From the NCBI GenBank assembly GCA_937991535.1, contig CALKHN010000111.1, positions 1 to 43,870 on the forward strand: 43,870 bases of DNA. Direction: 5' to 3'. The position numbers and the translations under genes are program-made. The notes beneath the pieces were generated by a model. That model had not been told where the DNA came from and ran no database searches. It saw nothing but the letters and a program-made list of their open reading frames with translations. The DNA is from an uncultured Sphingobacteriales bacterium (GTDB lineage: Bacteria; Bacteroidota; Bacteroidia; Chitinophagales; Chitinophagaceae). Shown piece by piece: positions 15,853 to 23,065 of the stretch (the stretch's first letter is position 1; each line of letters opens with the position of its first letter).

Positions 15853-16563
15853 TTATAGGGATTCACTGCACTCACACAAACGCTCTGCATAAGCGAGGGC
15901 AATCAGCTTAACCCAGTTCTTGTTAACAATGACGATCCAAAAAATTAAATAGAAAAACAATGCTATAGTGGAGTACAAAAACGACGTCGGATATGCAACT
16001 GGATTAACATCTTTAAGGATAATAGCCCAATAAACATAATTCCCCAGAAACAACATAACGACCAGGCAAATGCCGTGAGGCTTCAGTCCCCACAGGTTCC
16101 TGCGAAATCCATAACTCGTATTGTCTTTAAAAAGCAGAGCAAATTTTCCAGTATCGCGGGTTTGCGCAATCAAAAAACGTGTCCATGCGCTGTATATCTG
16201 GTCCGCTCCAAGGAGATCCGCGTTCTCCATGGCAGCATTTGGAACTGTCTCCACGGGACACAATGCTTGCAGTTTCGCATGGTAACGTTGTTTCGTATGG
16301 GGATCAAGATGGGAATTGTTGATTCTTAAAATCTGAACCGATGGAGTACCGCCCCAGCTTTCCCATAATTTCTTTTCCTTCTTTTTTCCCTGATCCCGCC
16401 CAAGCTGTGAAAAGAGATACGTAAAGGCGCTAACTGTTCCCAAGGACGTTAGAGCATGGATATAAGATTCAAATTGAAAGGAATAAAAGATGCCCAAAAT
16501 AAAGATGGGGAAAAACAGGATCACAACCGGATAATACCGGGCTCTTAAGGTGTATCTATCCAT
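15853..16563 (-). CDS. Four-TM membrane protein, candidate effector of the E2-E1-JAB operon
   Basis: 236 residues, family not recognised. TM helices at about 11-30, 33-52, 163-183 and 193-213 enclose a central domain of about 110 residues (55-160). The central domain holds WESWGGTPSVQILR and AWTRFLIAQTRDTG, likely cytoplasmic given the flanking positive charges (RDQGKKKEKK). Last gene of a three-gene minus-strand operon, 24 bp after the E2-E1-JAB gene. In antiviral islands, small multi-TM proteins at this position often permeabilise the membrane when the sensor fires. That role is inferred from context only. Confidence 0.65.
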   Translation of the reverse strand: MDRYTLRARYYPVVILFFPIFILGIFYSFQFESYIHALTSLGTVSAFTYLFSQLGRDQGKKKEKKLWESWGGTPSVQILRINNSHLDPHTKQRYHAKLQALCPVETVPNAAMENADLLGADQIYSAWTRFLIAQTRDTGKFALLFKDNTSYGFRRNLWGLKPHGICLVVMLFLGNYVYWAIILKDVNPVAYPTSFLYSTIALFFYLIFWIVIVNKNWVKLIALAYAERLCECSESL

Positions 16564-16587
16564 TATGAACTCTTATTCGTTTGTGAA

Positions 16588-18891
16588 TTAATAAACATAA
16601 CACAGTAATTGCGTTGGGGTAATGATTGTCAAAAAAACCGGGAGCCTGGTCTCAGATTCAACGAACTCCGTCTTGAATTTTCGTACGGTGGCAGCGTCTA
16701 CAGTACTCATACATTCGGGTCCAAATGGATGTGAGTGCCATTCCCCAATATACCCCAGTTGATTACCTGAATTGGAATTTACTTCTTTCACCTTCTCCGG
16801 AAGGCCTTCTACACCTCTGAAAAAGCAAACAGGATTGGACTGGCTATCTGGCGGCGCATCGATCAAATCAACTACATGTATGGTTTTAGCTTTAAAATTT
16901 ACGGCACCTACAAATACACCTCCTGTTTCATGAGGCATCGCAAGCCCCATAGCGGATTTCATCTTTTCAATAATTCCTGCCTTGATTCGAATTTCCCAGG
17001 AAGGGTTATTGGTAGCCTTCGTGAGAACAAGCGGTTCGACGATGAGCTGTTGTGTAATGACATGGCCTTCATCTTCATCCAGGTGCTGCAAGTAAATCCT
17101 TCCAACTTGAGAATGCTGTTTCCCAACTTGCTTTTTGATTATTCGTGAAAAATAGGCAGCATGTGAAGAAACCGTGTCATCCGCCAACACTGTGGTTTCC
17201 GAGTTACAACCTACCCCTACTACCAGGTTGATTCCTTTGTCAGCCGCTTCGGCTTCCCTTTTTAACCACTTCCGCACCATATCATTTTCGCTATACTGTG
17301 AAAAGACTAAGTACCGGAGATCGTCAACGCGGGGATTTCTGTTTCTGCCTTCAAACATTAGCACGCCCAGATTGCCATTATCAGAAATATGCCCCCTGCA
17401 AATTTGTAAGTAATCCATCCCCTCATAGGGCATAAGCATGGTCTGAAAAAAAGCTTCGGAAGCGGTAAAGTCAAATAACCATTTTGTACATTTTTTAAAA
17501 GCCGACAGTGTACCATTCAAAAAGGAGTCACCAGACAGGGGAAATCCTATGTTCACATCTTCAATTTCTTCTCCGCGGTACATATTCATTGCGGTGATCA
17601 TCATGGCAACAGCTTTGTTATTTCCCTCACGCTCAGCCAACAAAGCATGGCGGACAAGATTGTGAGGAGAAAGCTTATCTGAATCCAGAAAAAGTAAATT
17701 CCTGGCGCCATTACGGAGAAAATGCATGGCAACCTTTGAACCCAACGCTCCGCAACCGATAATGGCTGCTCCTTCAAAATCCAGATTAGAACCAGAAATG
17801 AGTTGAGCCTTTTGCGTTGTCAAAACCTCATTGTGGGCCTGAAAGTGAACAGGTATATTGTTTATAATTTTCTTTTCGCTGACATCCTCGCTTTTCAGTT
17901 CAACATAAAAGTTGATAAATTCTATAGTGGATGAAAACCCAATTATCTGCTTCGGCCTTTTAAGACCGGTGATAATGGGAATCTCTGGAAAAAAATGCAT
18001 ACCAAAACTGGCGATGAATTCCTCAAACTGGTTTAGTTCAATGGAAAATTCAGCACAAAATACTTTGAATTTTTCCCAAGTTCTCGGTAGCTCAACACAA
18101 TAGTCAGTGAACGTTTTTTCACTATTGGACCACAGCACATACCCCAAATGGTATTTCTTAACCCGAAAGGTCTTCTTTTCCAGCAGTTCCTTTAGAGAAA
18201 TAATGTATTTCTTAAGTGTTTCACCCAGTTCTTCCGTCTTAATTATTTTTTCCAACCGAAAGGAGGGAACATCATCTTCCTTTGCTGTATTTTCAAACAG
18301 GCCTAAGGCAAAATTTGAATTGGCATACAGCCCTTTATTGGACTGTACGATGTCTACAAGTTTATCATAACTGTAGATTACGGTTCCCCTATACCCTTCC
18401 AGTCGAAGTGGGTCAAATTGCTCTCCATTTTCGCTTAGATCTCCGCATGCAGCGTCGCGTAACCAGTTTTGAATGCGAACCACTAAGTCCGAAATTGTTT
18501 TTGTCGCGTACCACTCGTTCATGCTGCCCCTTACATAGCAAAATGCAGGCGGCCGCTCCTCTTTGGCTACATATAAATGCGCTAATTTATTCTTCGGAAA
18601 ATCAAGACGATCCGTATGGACTACAGGCGCTGTCCTGGGGTAATCCTGAAGGCTAAAAACGATCAGTACTGGTTCTTTTTTTCGGATATCAATACTTTCA
18701 AAGTTGCCCAGCGGAGGGAGGTCAATCGTTAGATTGACAGGAATGGTAATATTGTGTTCATCCCAGGATAAAATGTCCAACTTGCGTTTACCCATACAGG
18801 CTGCCAAGCTGGCCAGTGTTTCCAATAGGTGGGAATTTGAAATATCCCCATTGAATGGGGATATTTCTTTACTGAAGAGTTGCTTACCCAT
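16588..18891 (-). CDS. Triple-domain E2-E1-JAB ubiquitin-like conjugation and deconjugation protein
   Basis: 767 residues. An E2-like region at about 45-150 has YPRTAPV and the candidate catalytic Cys118 in PPAFCYVRG. A linker of about 200 residues follows. The E1/ThiF adenylation domain (about 370-585) has the nucleotide loop GAAIIGCGALGSKV (374-387), the acidic end of strand 2 FLDSD (401-405), PHNLVRH, and GCNSETTVLADDTVSSHAA with candidate transfer Cys562. The C-terminal JAB/MPN protease (about 640-767) has HETGG (Glu655) and the JAMM motif HSH at 719-721 with Asp732. One chain can therefore activate, transfer and remove a protein tag, the set otherwise split between Cap2 and Cap3 in type II CBASS. 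The ATG lies 8 bp inside the MBL gene, so the two are coupled. No CD-NTase or ubiquitin-like gene is nearby. Confidence 0.85.
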   Translation of the reverse strand: MGKQLFSKEISPFNGDISNSHLLETLASLAACMGKRKLDILSWDEHNITIPVNLTIDLPPLGNFESIDIRKKEPVLIVFSLQDYPRTAPVVHTDRLDFPKNKLAHLYVAKEERPPAFCYVRGSMNEWYATKTISDLVVRIQNWLRDAACGDLSENGEQFDPLRLEGYRGTVIYSYDKLVDIVQSNKGLYANSNFALGLFENTAKEDDVPSFRLEKIIKTEELGETLKKYIISLKELLEKKTFRVKKYHLGYVLWSNSEKTFTDYCVELPRTWEKFKVFCAEFSIELNQFEEFIASFGMHFFPEIPIITGLKRPKQIIGFSSTIEFINFYVELKSEDVSEKKIINNIPVHFQAHNEVLTTQKAQLISGSNLDFEGAAIIGCGALGSKVAMHFLRNGARNLLFLDSDKLSPHNLVRHALLAEREGNNKAVAMMITAMNMYRGEEIEDVNIGFPLSGDSFLNGTLSAFKKCTKWLFDFTASEAFFQTMLMPYEGMDYLQICRGHISDNGNLGVLMFEGRNRNPRVDDLRYLVFSQYSENDMVRKWLKREAEAADKGINLVVGVGCNSETTVLADDTVSSHAAYFSRIIKKQVGKQHSQVGRIYLQHLDEDEGHVITQQLIVEPLVLTKATNNPSWEIRIKAGIIEKMKSAMGLAMPHETGGVFVGAVNFKAKTIHVVDLIDAPPDSQSNPVCFFRGVEGLPEKVKEVNSNSGNQLGYIGEWHSHPFGPECMSTVDAATVRKFKTEFVESETRLPVFLTIITPTQLLCYVY

Positions 18892-20074
18892 AGCTTGAAA
18901 CTTTTGTCAATGTTCCCGTTGCGGCAGTGCCGGCATTCTGCGCCGATCCCTCCTTTTTCTTCGGCTGCATCGGCCCTTGTGCAGTTACTTCAAAAATGAT
19001 GGGTTGTGGTGTTTTGCCATTTTTTATTGCCGTCGCTGTATTCAGGAAATTTTCCGCCTTTACTTTTTTTACATATTGTTCTCTTGCAGCGTAGTGCGGG
19101 GGGTTATCATCATCATTTTTGATTTCCTTGCAAGAAGCGATTACTTTGGCTACGCCTCTTTTATAATCCAGCATTTCCAGTGAGGTTTTCACCGGCTCCG
19201 GATGATCTTCTTGTGGACATTCATTGAAATACGTCCAGGAGCAATGGTGAGGTGACATGAATAGGTCCCACGTGAGCGCCTCTTCCTTTGTATCGTTTTT
19301 ATATTTCTTTGTTTTTTCAATGATCGTTTTCCATGCTTCATGATCAGCATCACCGCCAAAAAAAGCAAGTGTGCAGAAATCTACACTGGTGGCTGTCGCT
19401 TTGAAACGCGCCTGAAAAACAACGCTCACTCTGTTTCGATCAATTTCTTCTTCAGTGAGCTGTTCCTGATAAGGCGAATGAATAAAAATGGAAAAGGTTT
19501 TTAAATCACGGTTATTAAACCGTTTTACAACATCTCCCGGCACTTTTCTTACCAGATCAAGACCGCTTAAATCTTCATTCATGTCCTTGCCGACGATCAC
19601 AATACGATTACCCGGCAGATCTTTATAGAGGCTGTTGTCGCGGTGCAGTTGAATGCGGCGCTTTGCTTCCTTGTTAAAACATTTTTCATCAGAATTTCCG
19701 GCAGTACCCATCACCATCGGCGAAAACCAAAGTGTATCGATGAAGATTTCTTCATCGTCTTTGTTTTTCTTTTTAAAATTCTTTGGGTCTCCCTGATAGA
19801 AATTGGTTTCGAATCCTAGCAGATGGTCTTTGTCTCCGTGTGTTAAAATCATAAGGTCAATGTAGCTGACGTTCTCAACATCATTGACTTTTTTCTTTTT
19901 AAGCGATGCCACTAAATCTTTCTTTGCATCGAACTGAGTTGCATCTGTATCACCTTTACATGATTCGCGAATATTACAATCAACTAAAATGTTGGTTGTG
20001 TAACTGTCTTCCTCTACAGAAATAAGAGATTGGTCCCCATTATCGACCGGGTAATATTTAATTTGACTGGCCAT
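18884..20074 (-). CDS. MBL-fold metallohydrolase with a flexible C-terminal tail ending in glycine
   Basis: The start is taken at MASQIKYYPVDNGDQ (ATG 20074), where the ComEC-C-like MBL fold begins; an ATG 54 codons upstream adds unrelated sequence. 396 residues. The metal motif LTHGDKDH is at about 77-84, the strand AFFGGDADHEAWK supplies a later Asp/His, and MSPHHCSW provides the downstream histidines. These are the hallmarks of MBL nucleases or phosphodiesterases related to the ComEC C-terminus. No signal peptide, so cytoplasmic. The last 30 or so residues (from QPKKKEGSAQ on) are low-complexity and end SSYG. A disordered tail with a terminal Gly is the type of substrate that CBASS Cap2 conjugates. 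First gene of the operon; overlaps the E2-E1-JAB gene by 8 bp. Confidence 0.75.
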   Translation of the reverse strand: MASQIKYYPVDNGDQSLISVEEDSYTTNILVDCNIRESCKGDTDATQFDAKKDLVASLKKKKVNDVENVSYIDLMILTHGDKDHLLGFETNFYQGDPKNFKKKNKDDEEIFIDTLWFSPMVMGTAGNSDEKCFNKEAKRRIQLHRDNSLYKDLPGNRIVIVGKDMNEDLSGLDLVRKVPGDVVKRFNNRDLKTFSIFIHSPYQEQLTEEEIDRNRVSVVFQARFKATATSVDFCTLAFFGGDADHEAWKTIIEKTKKYKNDTKEEALTWDLFMSPHHCSWTYFNECPQEDHPEPVKTSLEMLDYKRGVAKVIASCKEIKNDDDNPPHYAAREQYVKKVKAENFLNTATAIKNGKTPQPIIFEVTAQGPMQPKKKEGSAQNAGTAATGTLTKVSSYG

Positions 20075-20310
20075 AAACAATTGGCTTTTCGGGTTTACTA
20101 ATAAATGTTTATTGACAATTGGTTTTCCATCTTGGCAACTGCATGGCAGGGCCCTCCAGACTAGCTTAGAGACTTGTCCTGGTAAATCAAAACCATCACT
20201 GTTTAGAAAGTTCTTCTGAAACACCTGGGTTGACAATACAATGGAAAATGTGGAAAGGCGGAACTTAAAAGATAATAGAGAAGGCCATAGTCAATAACCA
20301 AATAGAAACC

Positions 20311-20382
20311 TATATTTGGGTGCGCAATTGAAGCTATGCTTCTATTACTAGCCGGTAAGCCAAACCTTATCGGCTTTTTTTA
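20311..20382 (+). ncRNA. Candidate small RNA between the MBL and PIN-like genes
   Basis: A plus-strand TATATTTG (20311-20318) matches the Bacteroidota -7 element. About 10 bp later begins a segment with a perfect hairpin GAAGC/GCTTC (20330-20342) and then a rho-independent terminator at 20350-20381. No plus-strand protein gene ends here, so the terminator is otherwise unexplained. The predicted RNA is about 55-60 nt and opposite in direction to the flanking operons. No convincing -33 element is seen. Confidence 0.4.
20350..20381 (+). terminator. Rho-independent terminator
   Basis: AGCCGGTAAG (20350-20359) pairs with CTTATCGGCT (20366-20375), one G-U pair, followed by a run of seven T on the plus strand. 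In the minus direction there is no U tract, so it serves a plus-strand transcript. Confidence 0.7.
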
Positions 20383-20403
20383 TGTAGAATTTCCGTACAT
20401 CAT

Positions 20404-20817
20404 CTATGCTACTTGTTTTATAAGGTTATAGAATTGGATCATGCGATCATCCGTTGCATTTTGAAATATAAAGTCATCAAATCCTATGTGTGAAATACCA
20501 TACCTCGTGGCGACCACCATGAGGGGATTTTCTTCATGTGAAAGAACCAATATTCCTGAATTTTGCTGTGCGACAAACATCGAGCTTAGATCGCCAACCG
20601 AAGCGATTTCTCCTTTGCCCTGGTACCATTGCATAAACTCTCCATCACAATCCATGATCGGCACCTTGACATACGCATCAAACTCCTTCTGAATGGAAAA
20701 GCTGTACTGCGAGAATTTCAATGCCGATATAGCCATGGCACAGCGAGTCAGTATGCTTTGCAGCAGTTTGTGCTTTCCCAACCGCACCAAAAGCTCGATA
20801 TCGTTTATGATAAACAT
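20404..20817 (-). CDS. PIN-like protein, partner of the XRE-ImmA regulator
   Basis: 137 residues. The C-terminal half reads SSMFVAQQNSGILVLSHEENPLMVVATRYGISHIGFDDFI, the pattern of PIN-like folds in which a strand and an acidic pair are followed by a helix. The N-terminal FIINDIELL supplies only one clear early acidic residue, so catalytic competence is uncertain. The ATG overlaps the stop of the XRE-ImmA gene (TAATG), a strong sign of stoichiometric coupling as in toxin-antitoxin pairs. It may be a nuclease toxin held in check by the upstream protein; an inactive PIN-like partner is an alternative. Confidence 0.55.
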   Translation of the reverse strand: MFIINDIELLVRLGKHKLLQSILTRCAMAISALKFSQYSFSIQKEFDAYVKVPIMDCDGEFMQWYQGKGEIASVGDLSSMFVAQQNSGILVLSHEENPLMVVATRYGISHIGFDDFIFQNATDDRMIQFYNLIKQVA

Positions 20818-21896
20818 TAGCTCTTTACATTGAAACGAACCCCGTCGAATTCCTTTTTAAGTACGTCAATCTTTCTCCCCGACAATTCTGCTGCTTTTGA
20901 CCATAACAACCTACCTTCCGTAACACCTTGTACAATTAGGTTTTTAAAACGGGTTGCTTTTTCATTACAGCGAAATTGTCCAAAGTCCACATTCTTTGAA
21001 TCAATGTGGCTCCATTCAGCGTAACTGTTATTCCATTCCTGGAATGTTTGATAATTGATAAGGCCGGAAAACCGGGCTCTGACAATAATGGCTTTTATGG
21101 AAATCCCATAAGATTCTTTGATTCTCTTTAATTCGCCTAATGAAATGGCAGTTCGGTTTTTCCCCAGTTCGTAGTAAAGCGCTTCATCAACCAGTAAAAC
21201 TGCACCAGCGAAATAGTCACAAAAACGTTCTACTTTTTCGTCAGAAAATTCCTGCGCAAATTCCAAAAAGACATGTCCTAATTCATGTAAGGCAGTAAAG
21301 CGTTTCCGCTCAACTGTCAAAACTCTTTCGTTTAATACGATGACCGGAATTTCATCGATCGTTCCACTCAACCCGTTAAAATCCTCCACTCGGTCTACCT
21401 CCACTACCAAGACGCCCTTAGATTCCAAAGTTTCCACAACATCATTAATGGCGTCACTTCCGAGCTTCCATCTTTTTCTTAAGATTTTTGCCGCCTTTTC
21501 AATGTCCTTCTCATTTTCTATTTCTACACCAGCCAATGGATTATCAAAGTCATGTTTTATATCCATGATTCTTTCCAGTTGCAGGAACTTCGTGACATAA
21601 TCGATAACCTGCCGCTTGATTTCCTGCTCTACAACATCTCGGTTGTGAATCTTGTAAGCATCCCGAAACTTCACATTTTCAAGCGTGCAGGTGGCGGGCT
21701 GTTCGTAGAAATAAGTAAAAGGAACGCGGAAAACCTCCGCAATCTTTAAAAGAGTGTCACTGCTGGGAAATGCCTGGGCGTTTTCAAACTTGTGTATGGA
21801 CTGTTTTGCTACACCGACCTGGTCGGCGAGCTGCTGGAGAGACCAATTGGCTCCCACCCGCAGTTCTTTGAGTTTTTGGGCAAATACATTTTCCAT
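20817..21896 (-). CDS. XRE helix-turn-helix fused to an ImmA/IrrE metallopeptidase
   Basis: 359 residues from MENVFAQKLKELR; an upstream in-frame ATG at 21923 is rejected because it lies inside the operator and upstream of the -7 element. The XRE HTH lies at 5-62 (LQQLADQVGVAKQSIHKFEN). The ImmA/IrrE zinc peptidase has HELGH at 204-208 in RFTALHELGHVFLEFA. Proteins of this type cleave or sense and relieve repression, as in ImmA of ICEBs1, IrrE, and the CapH-CapP pair controlling CBASS. Here the DNA-binding and protease parts are one chain. It sits upstream of, and in the same direction as, the MBL/E2-E1-JAB operon, so it may control that operon as well as its PIN-like partner. Confidence 0.85.
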   Translation of the reverse strand: MENVFAQKLKELRVGANWSLQQLADQVGVAKQSIHKFENAQAFPSSDTLLKIAEVFRVPFTYFYEQPATCTLENVKFRDAYKIHNRDVVEQEIKRQVIDYVTKFLQLERIMDIKHDFDNPLAGVEIENEKDIEKAAKILRKRWKLGSDAINDVVETLESKGVLVVEVDRVEDFNGLSGTIDEIPVIVLNERVLTVERKRFTALHELGHVFLEFAQEFSDEKVERFCDYFAGAVLLVDEALYYELGKNRTAISLGELKRIKESYGISIKAIIVRARFSGLINYQTFQEWNNSYAEWSHIDSKNVDFGQFRCNEKATRFKNLIVQGVTEGRLLWSKAAELSGRKIDVLKKEFDGVRFNVKS

Positions 21897-21900
21897 ACTA

Positions 21901-21931
21901 CAAATGTAGAGTTCGTCACCCAAAAATCAAA
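21901..21931 (-). promoter_or_regulatory. Bacteroidota promoter of the XRE-ImmA gene
   Basis: On the minus strand TTTG (21931-21928) is followed after 19 bp by TACATTTG (21908-21901), an excellent match to TTTG-N19-TAnnTTTG. The -7 box ends 4 bp before the ATG at 21896, so transcription probably starts at or very near the start codon and the mRNA may be leaderless. Confidence 0.7.
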
Positions 21932-21956
21932 ATTTTATTTTTTTAGGTGACGAACT
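21910..21956. promoter_or_regulatory. Operator: 11-bp inverted repeat around the XRE-ImmA promoter
   Basis: AGTTCGTCACC (21910-21920) and GGTGACGAACT (21946-21956) are perfect inverted copies 25 bp apart. The first lies between the -33 and -7 elements and the second upstream of -33. This is the arrangement expected for autorepression by the XRE domain, perhaps with looping or two dimers. Confidence 0.75.
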
Positions 21957-22034
21957 GTAAAACGACCCTGAGAAGATTACTAAGAGTATTGACGAAAAAT
22001 TCGAAAGAGCTCGCGACGGAAAGAGAAAAGAATT

Positions 22035-22481
22035 TTGCAGCTCTTGAATTCTATTAAAAATATCAGCAGGGATCTGTATGGGTTAAAGACGGTTGATCAT
22101 GTGCAAGCACATGAAATTACCTTCTATTCAATAATTGTTCATACCGACATTGCGTTAGAGAGTTGCGGAGTAAATTACTTCCTGAATAAGCGAATGATAA
22201 AACTTGTGGAAGAGCTGGGATTATCCAATCTCAAAATAAAAGACCTGGTCATGATCAACATTGATACACTTATTAAATTACAGGATCATTTTAGCAACGG
22301 CAAACTCGATTTGGAAAACTGTATAAATAGCTATCTCAGTTATATTTCATCTAACGATCCGGAAACAGCCACCTTCCCATTTGATGAATTTATAAAATAT
22401 TACTTTGTCGAGACAAATAAAGAGAACATTGGCAATCCAAAAGATTTCACCGAAATAATAACCTCATTTACCAATCCCTAA
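22035..22481 (+). CDS. Hypothetical protein, uncertain start
   Basis: 148 codons from a TTG at 22035, ending FTNP. Not recognised. The translation looks like a real protein: helical, acidic, no long low-complexity stretches, with hydrophobic spacing in KRMIKLVEELGLSNLKIKDL. No in-frame ATG precedes residue 50 or so. The frame upstream closes about 45 bp before, so the start is a TTG or the 5' end was lost. It lies between the XRE-ImmA promoter, on the opposite strand, and the type III system. Confidence 0.5.
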   Translation: MQLLNSIKNISRDLYGLKTVDHVQAHEITFYSIIVHTDIALESCGVNYFLNKRMIKLVEELGLSNLKIKDLVMINIDTLIKLQDHFSNGKLDLENCINSYLSYISSNDPETATFPFDEFIKYYFVETNKENIGNPKDFTEIITSFTNP

Positions 22482-22679
22482 TAACATCCGTCATTGACGT
22501 CTAACTGCAGTTGATAATCGATAGGATCTTGAAATTACAACCTGCGTAAATTCAAATAGAAAAAAATAATCATTCTGAGTGTTCGATTCAGCATTTCGCT
22601 ATAGTCTTGTAGGCTAATTAGGAAAAGTTTGTAGTTTTTCTTTGTATTGACTGTATTGAAAAGAGGTTATTAACTATCC

Positions 22680-22711
22680 TGTCAATTATTTATATTTGAC
22701 AAATTCTGTCA
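22680..22711. promoter_or_regulatory. Promoter and half-sites before the type III R-M operon
   Basis: TATATTTG (22691-22698) matches the -7 element. TGTCAA (22680-22685) and TTGACA (22696-22701) are inverted copies, and TGACA (22697-22701) pairs again with TGTCA (22707-22711). Three half-sites overlap the promoter, consistent with control by the XRE protein encoded 44 bp downstream. Confidence 0.5.
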
Positions 22712-22754
22712 GGTCATAATTATTCATCAGGCAGCAAATTAAAAACTAACGGCT

Positions 22755-23063
22755 GTGTTAAATCCTACAATTGGTGCAATTCTGCGAAATCTGCGTGAGG
22801 CAAAAAGCCTATTGCTTCGGGAGGTGGCAGCTTCCATTGCTATCGATCCAACATTACTTAGCAAAATAGAACGGGATGAAAGAATGCCTACCAGGGAACA
22901 GGTCAAGGCACTTTCTGCATTTTACAAAGAAGAAGAAGATTCTATTGTACTAGCCTATTTAAGCGACAAACTCGTAAACGAACTGGAACATGAAGATTTA
23001 GCATTGCAGGCAATGAAAATCGCAGAGAACAAGTTGAAGCTTAAAGCAAAATCTAAAAAATAA
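22755..23063 (+). CDS. XRE-type regulator of the type III R-M operon
   Basis: 102 residues from a GTG start. HTH region: IGAILRNLREAKSLLLREVA, then IDPTLLSKIERDERMPTREQ, the classical XRE helix 2-3 pattern. The C-terminal part is helical and Lys rich (AENKLKLKAKSKK). Its stop lies 2 bp before the methyltransferase ATG, so it is the first gene of the operon. It resembles controller proteins of restriction-modification loci that delay restriction until DNA is methylated. Confidence 0.8.
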   Translation: MLNPTIGAILRNLREAKSLLLREVAASIAIDPTLLSKIERDERMPTREQVKALSAFYKEEEDSIVLAYLSDKLVNELEHEDLALQAMKIAENKLKLKAKSKK

Positions 23064-23065
23064 AC

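Noticed and set aside
15853..20074. Type II CBASS
   Set aside because: Cap2/Cap3-like domains are present, but no CD-NTase gene is in the window and the first gene is an MBL-fold protein.
20075..20236. N-terminal 54-residue extension of the MBL protein
   Set aside because: The fold's first strand begins at MASQIKYYPV; the extension has no matching pattern.
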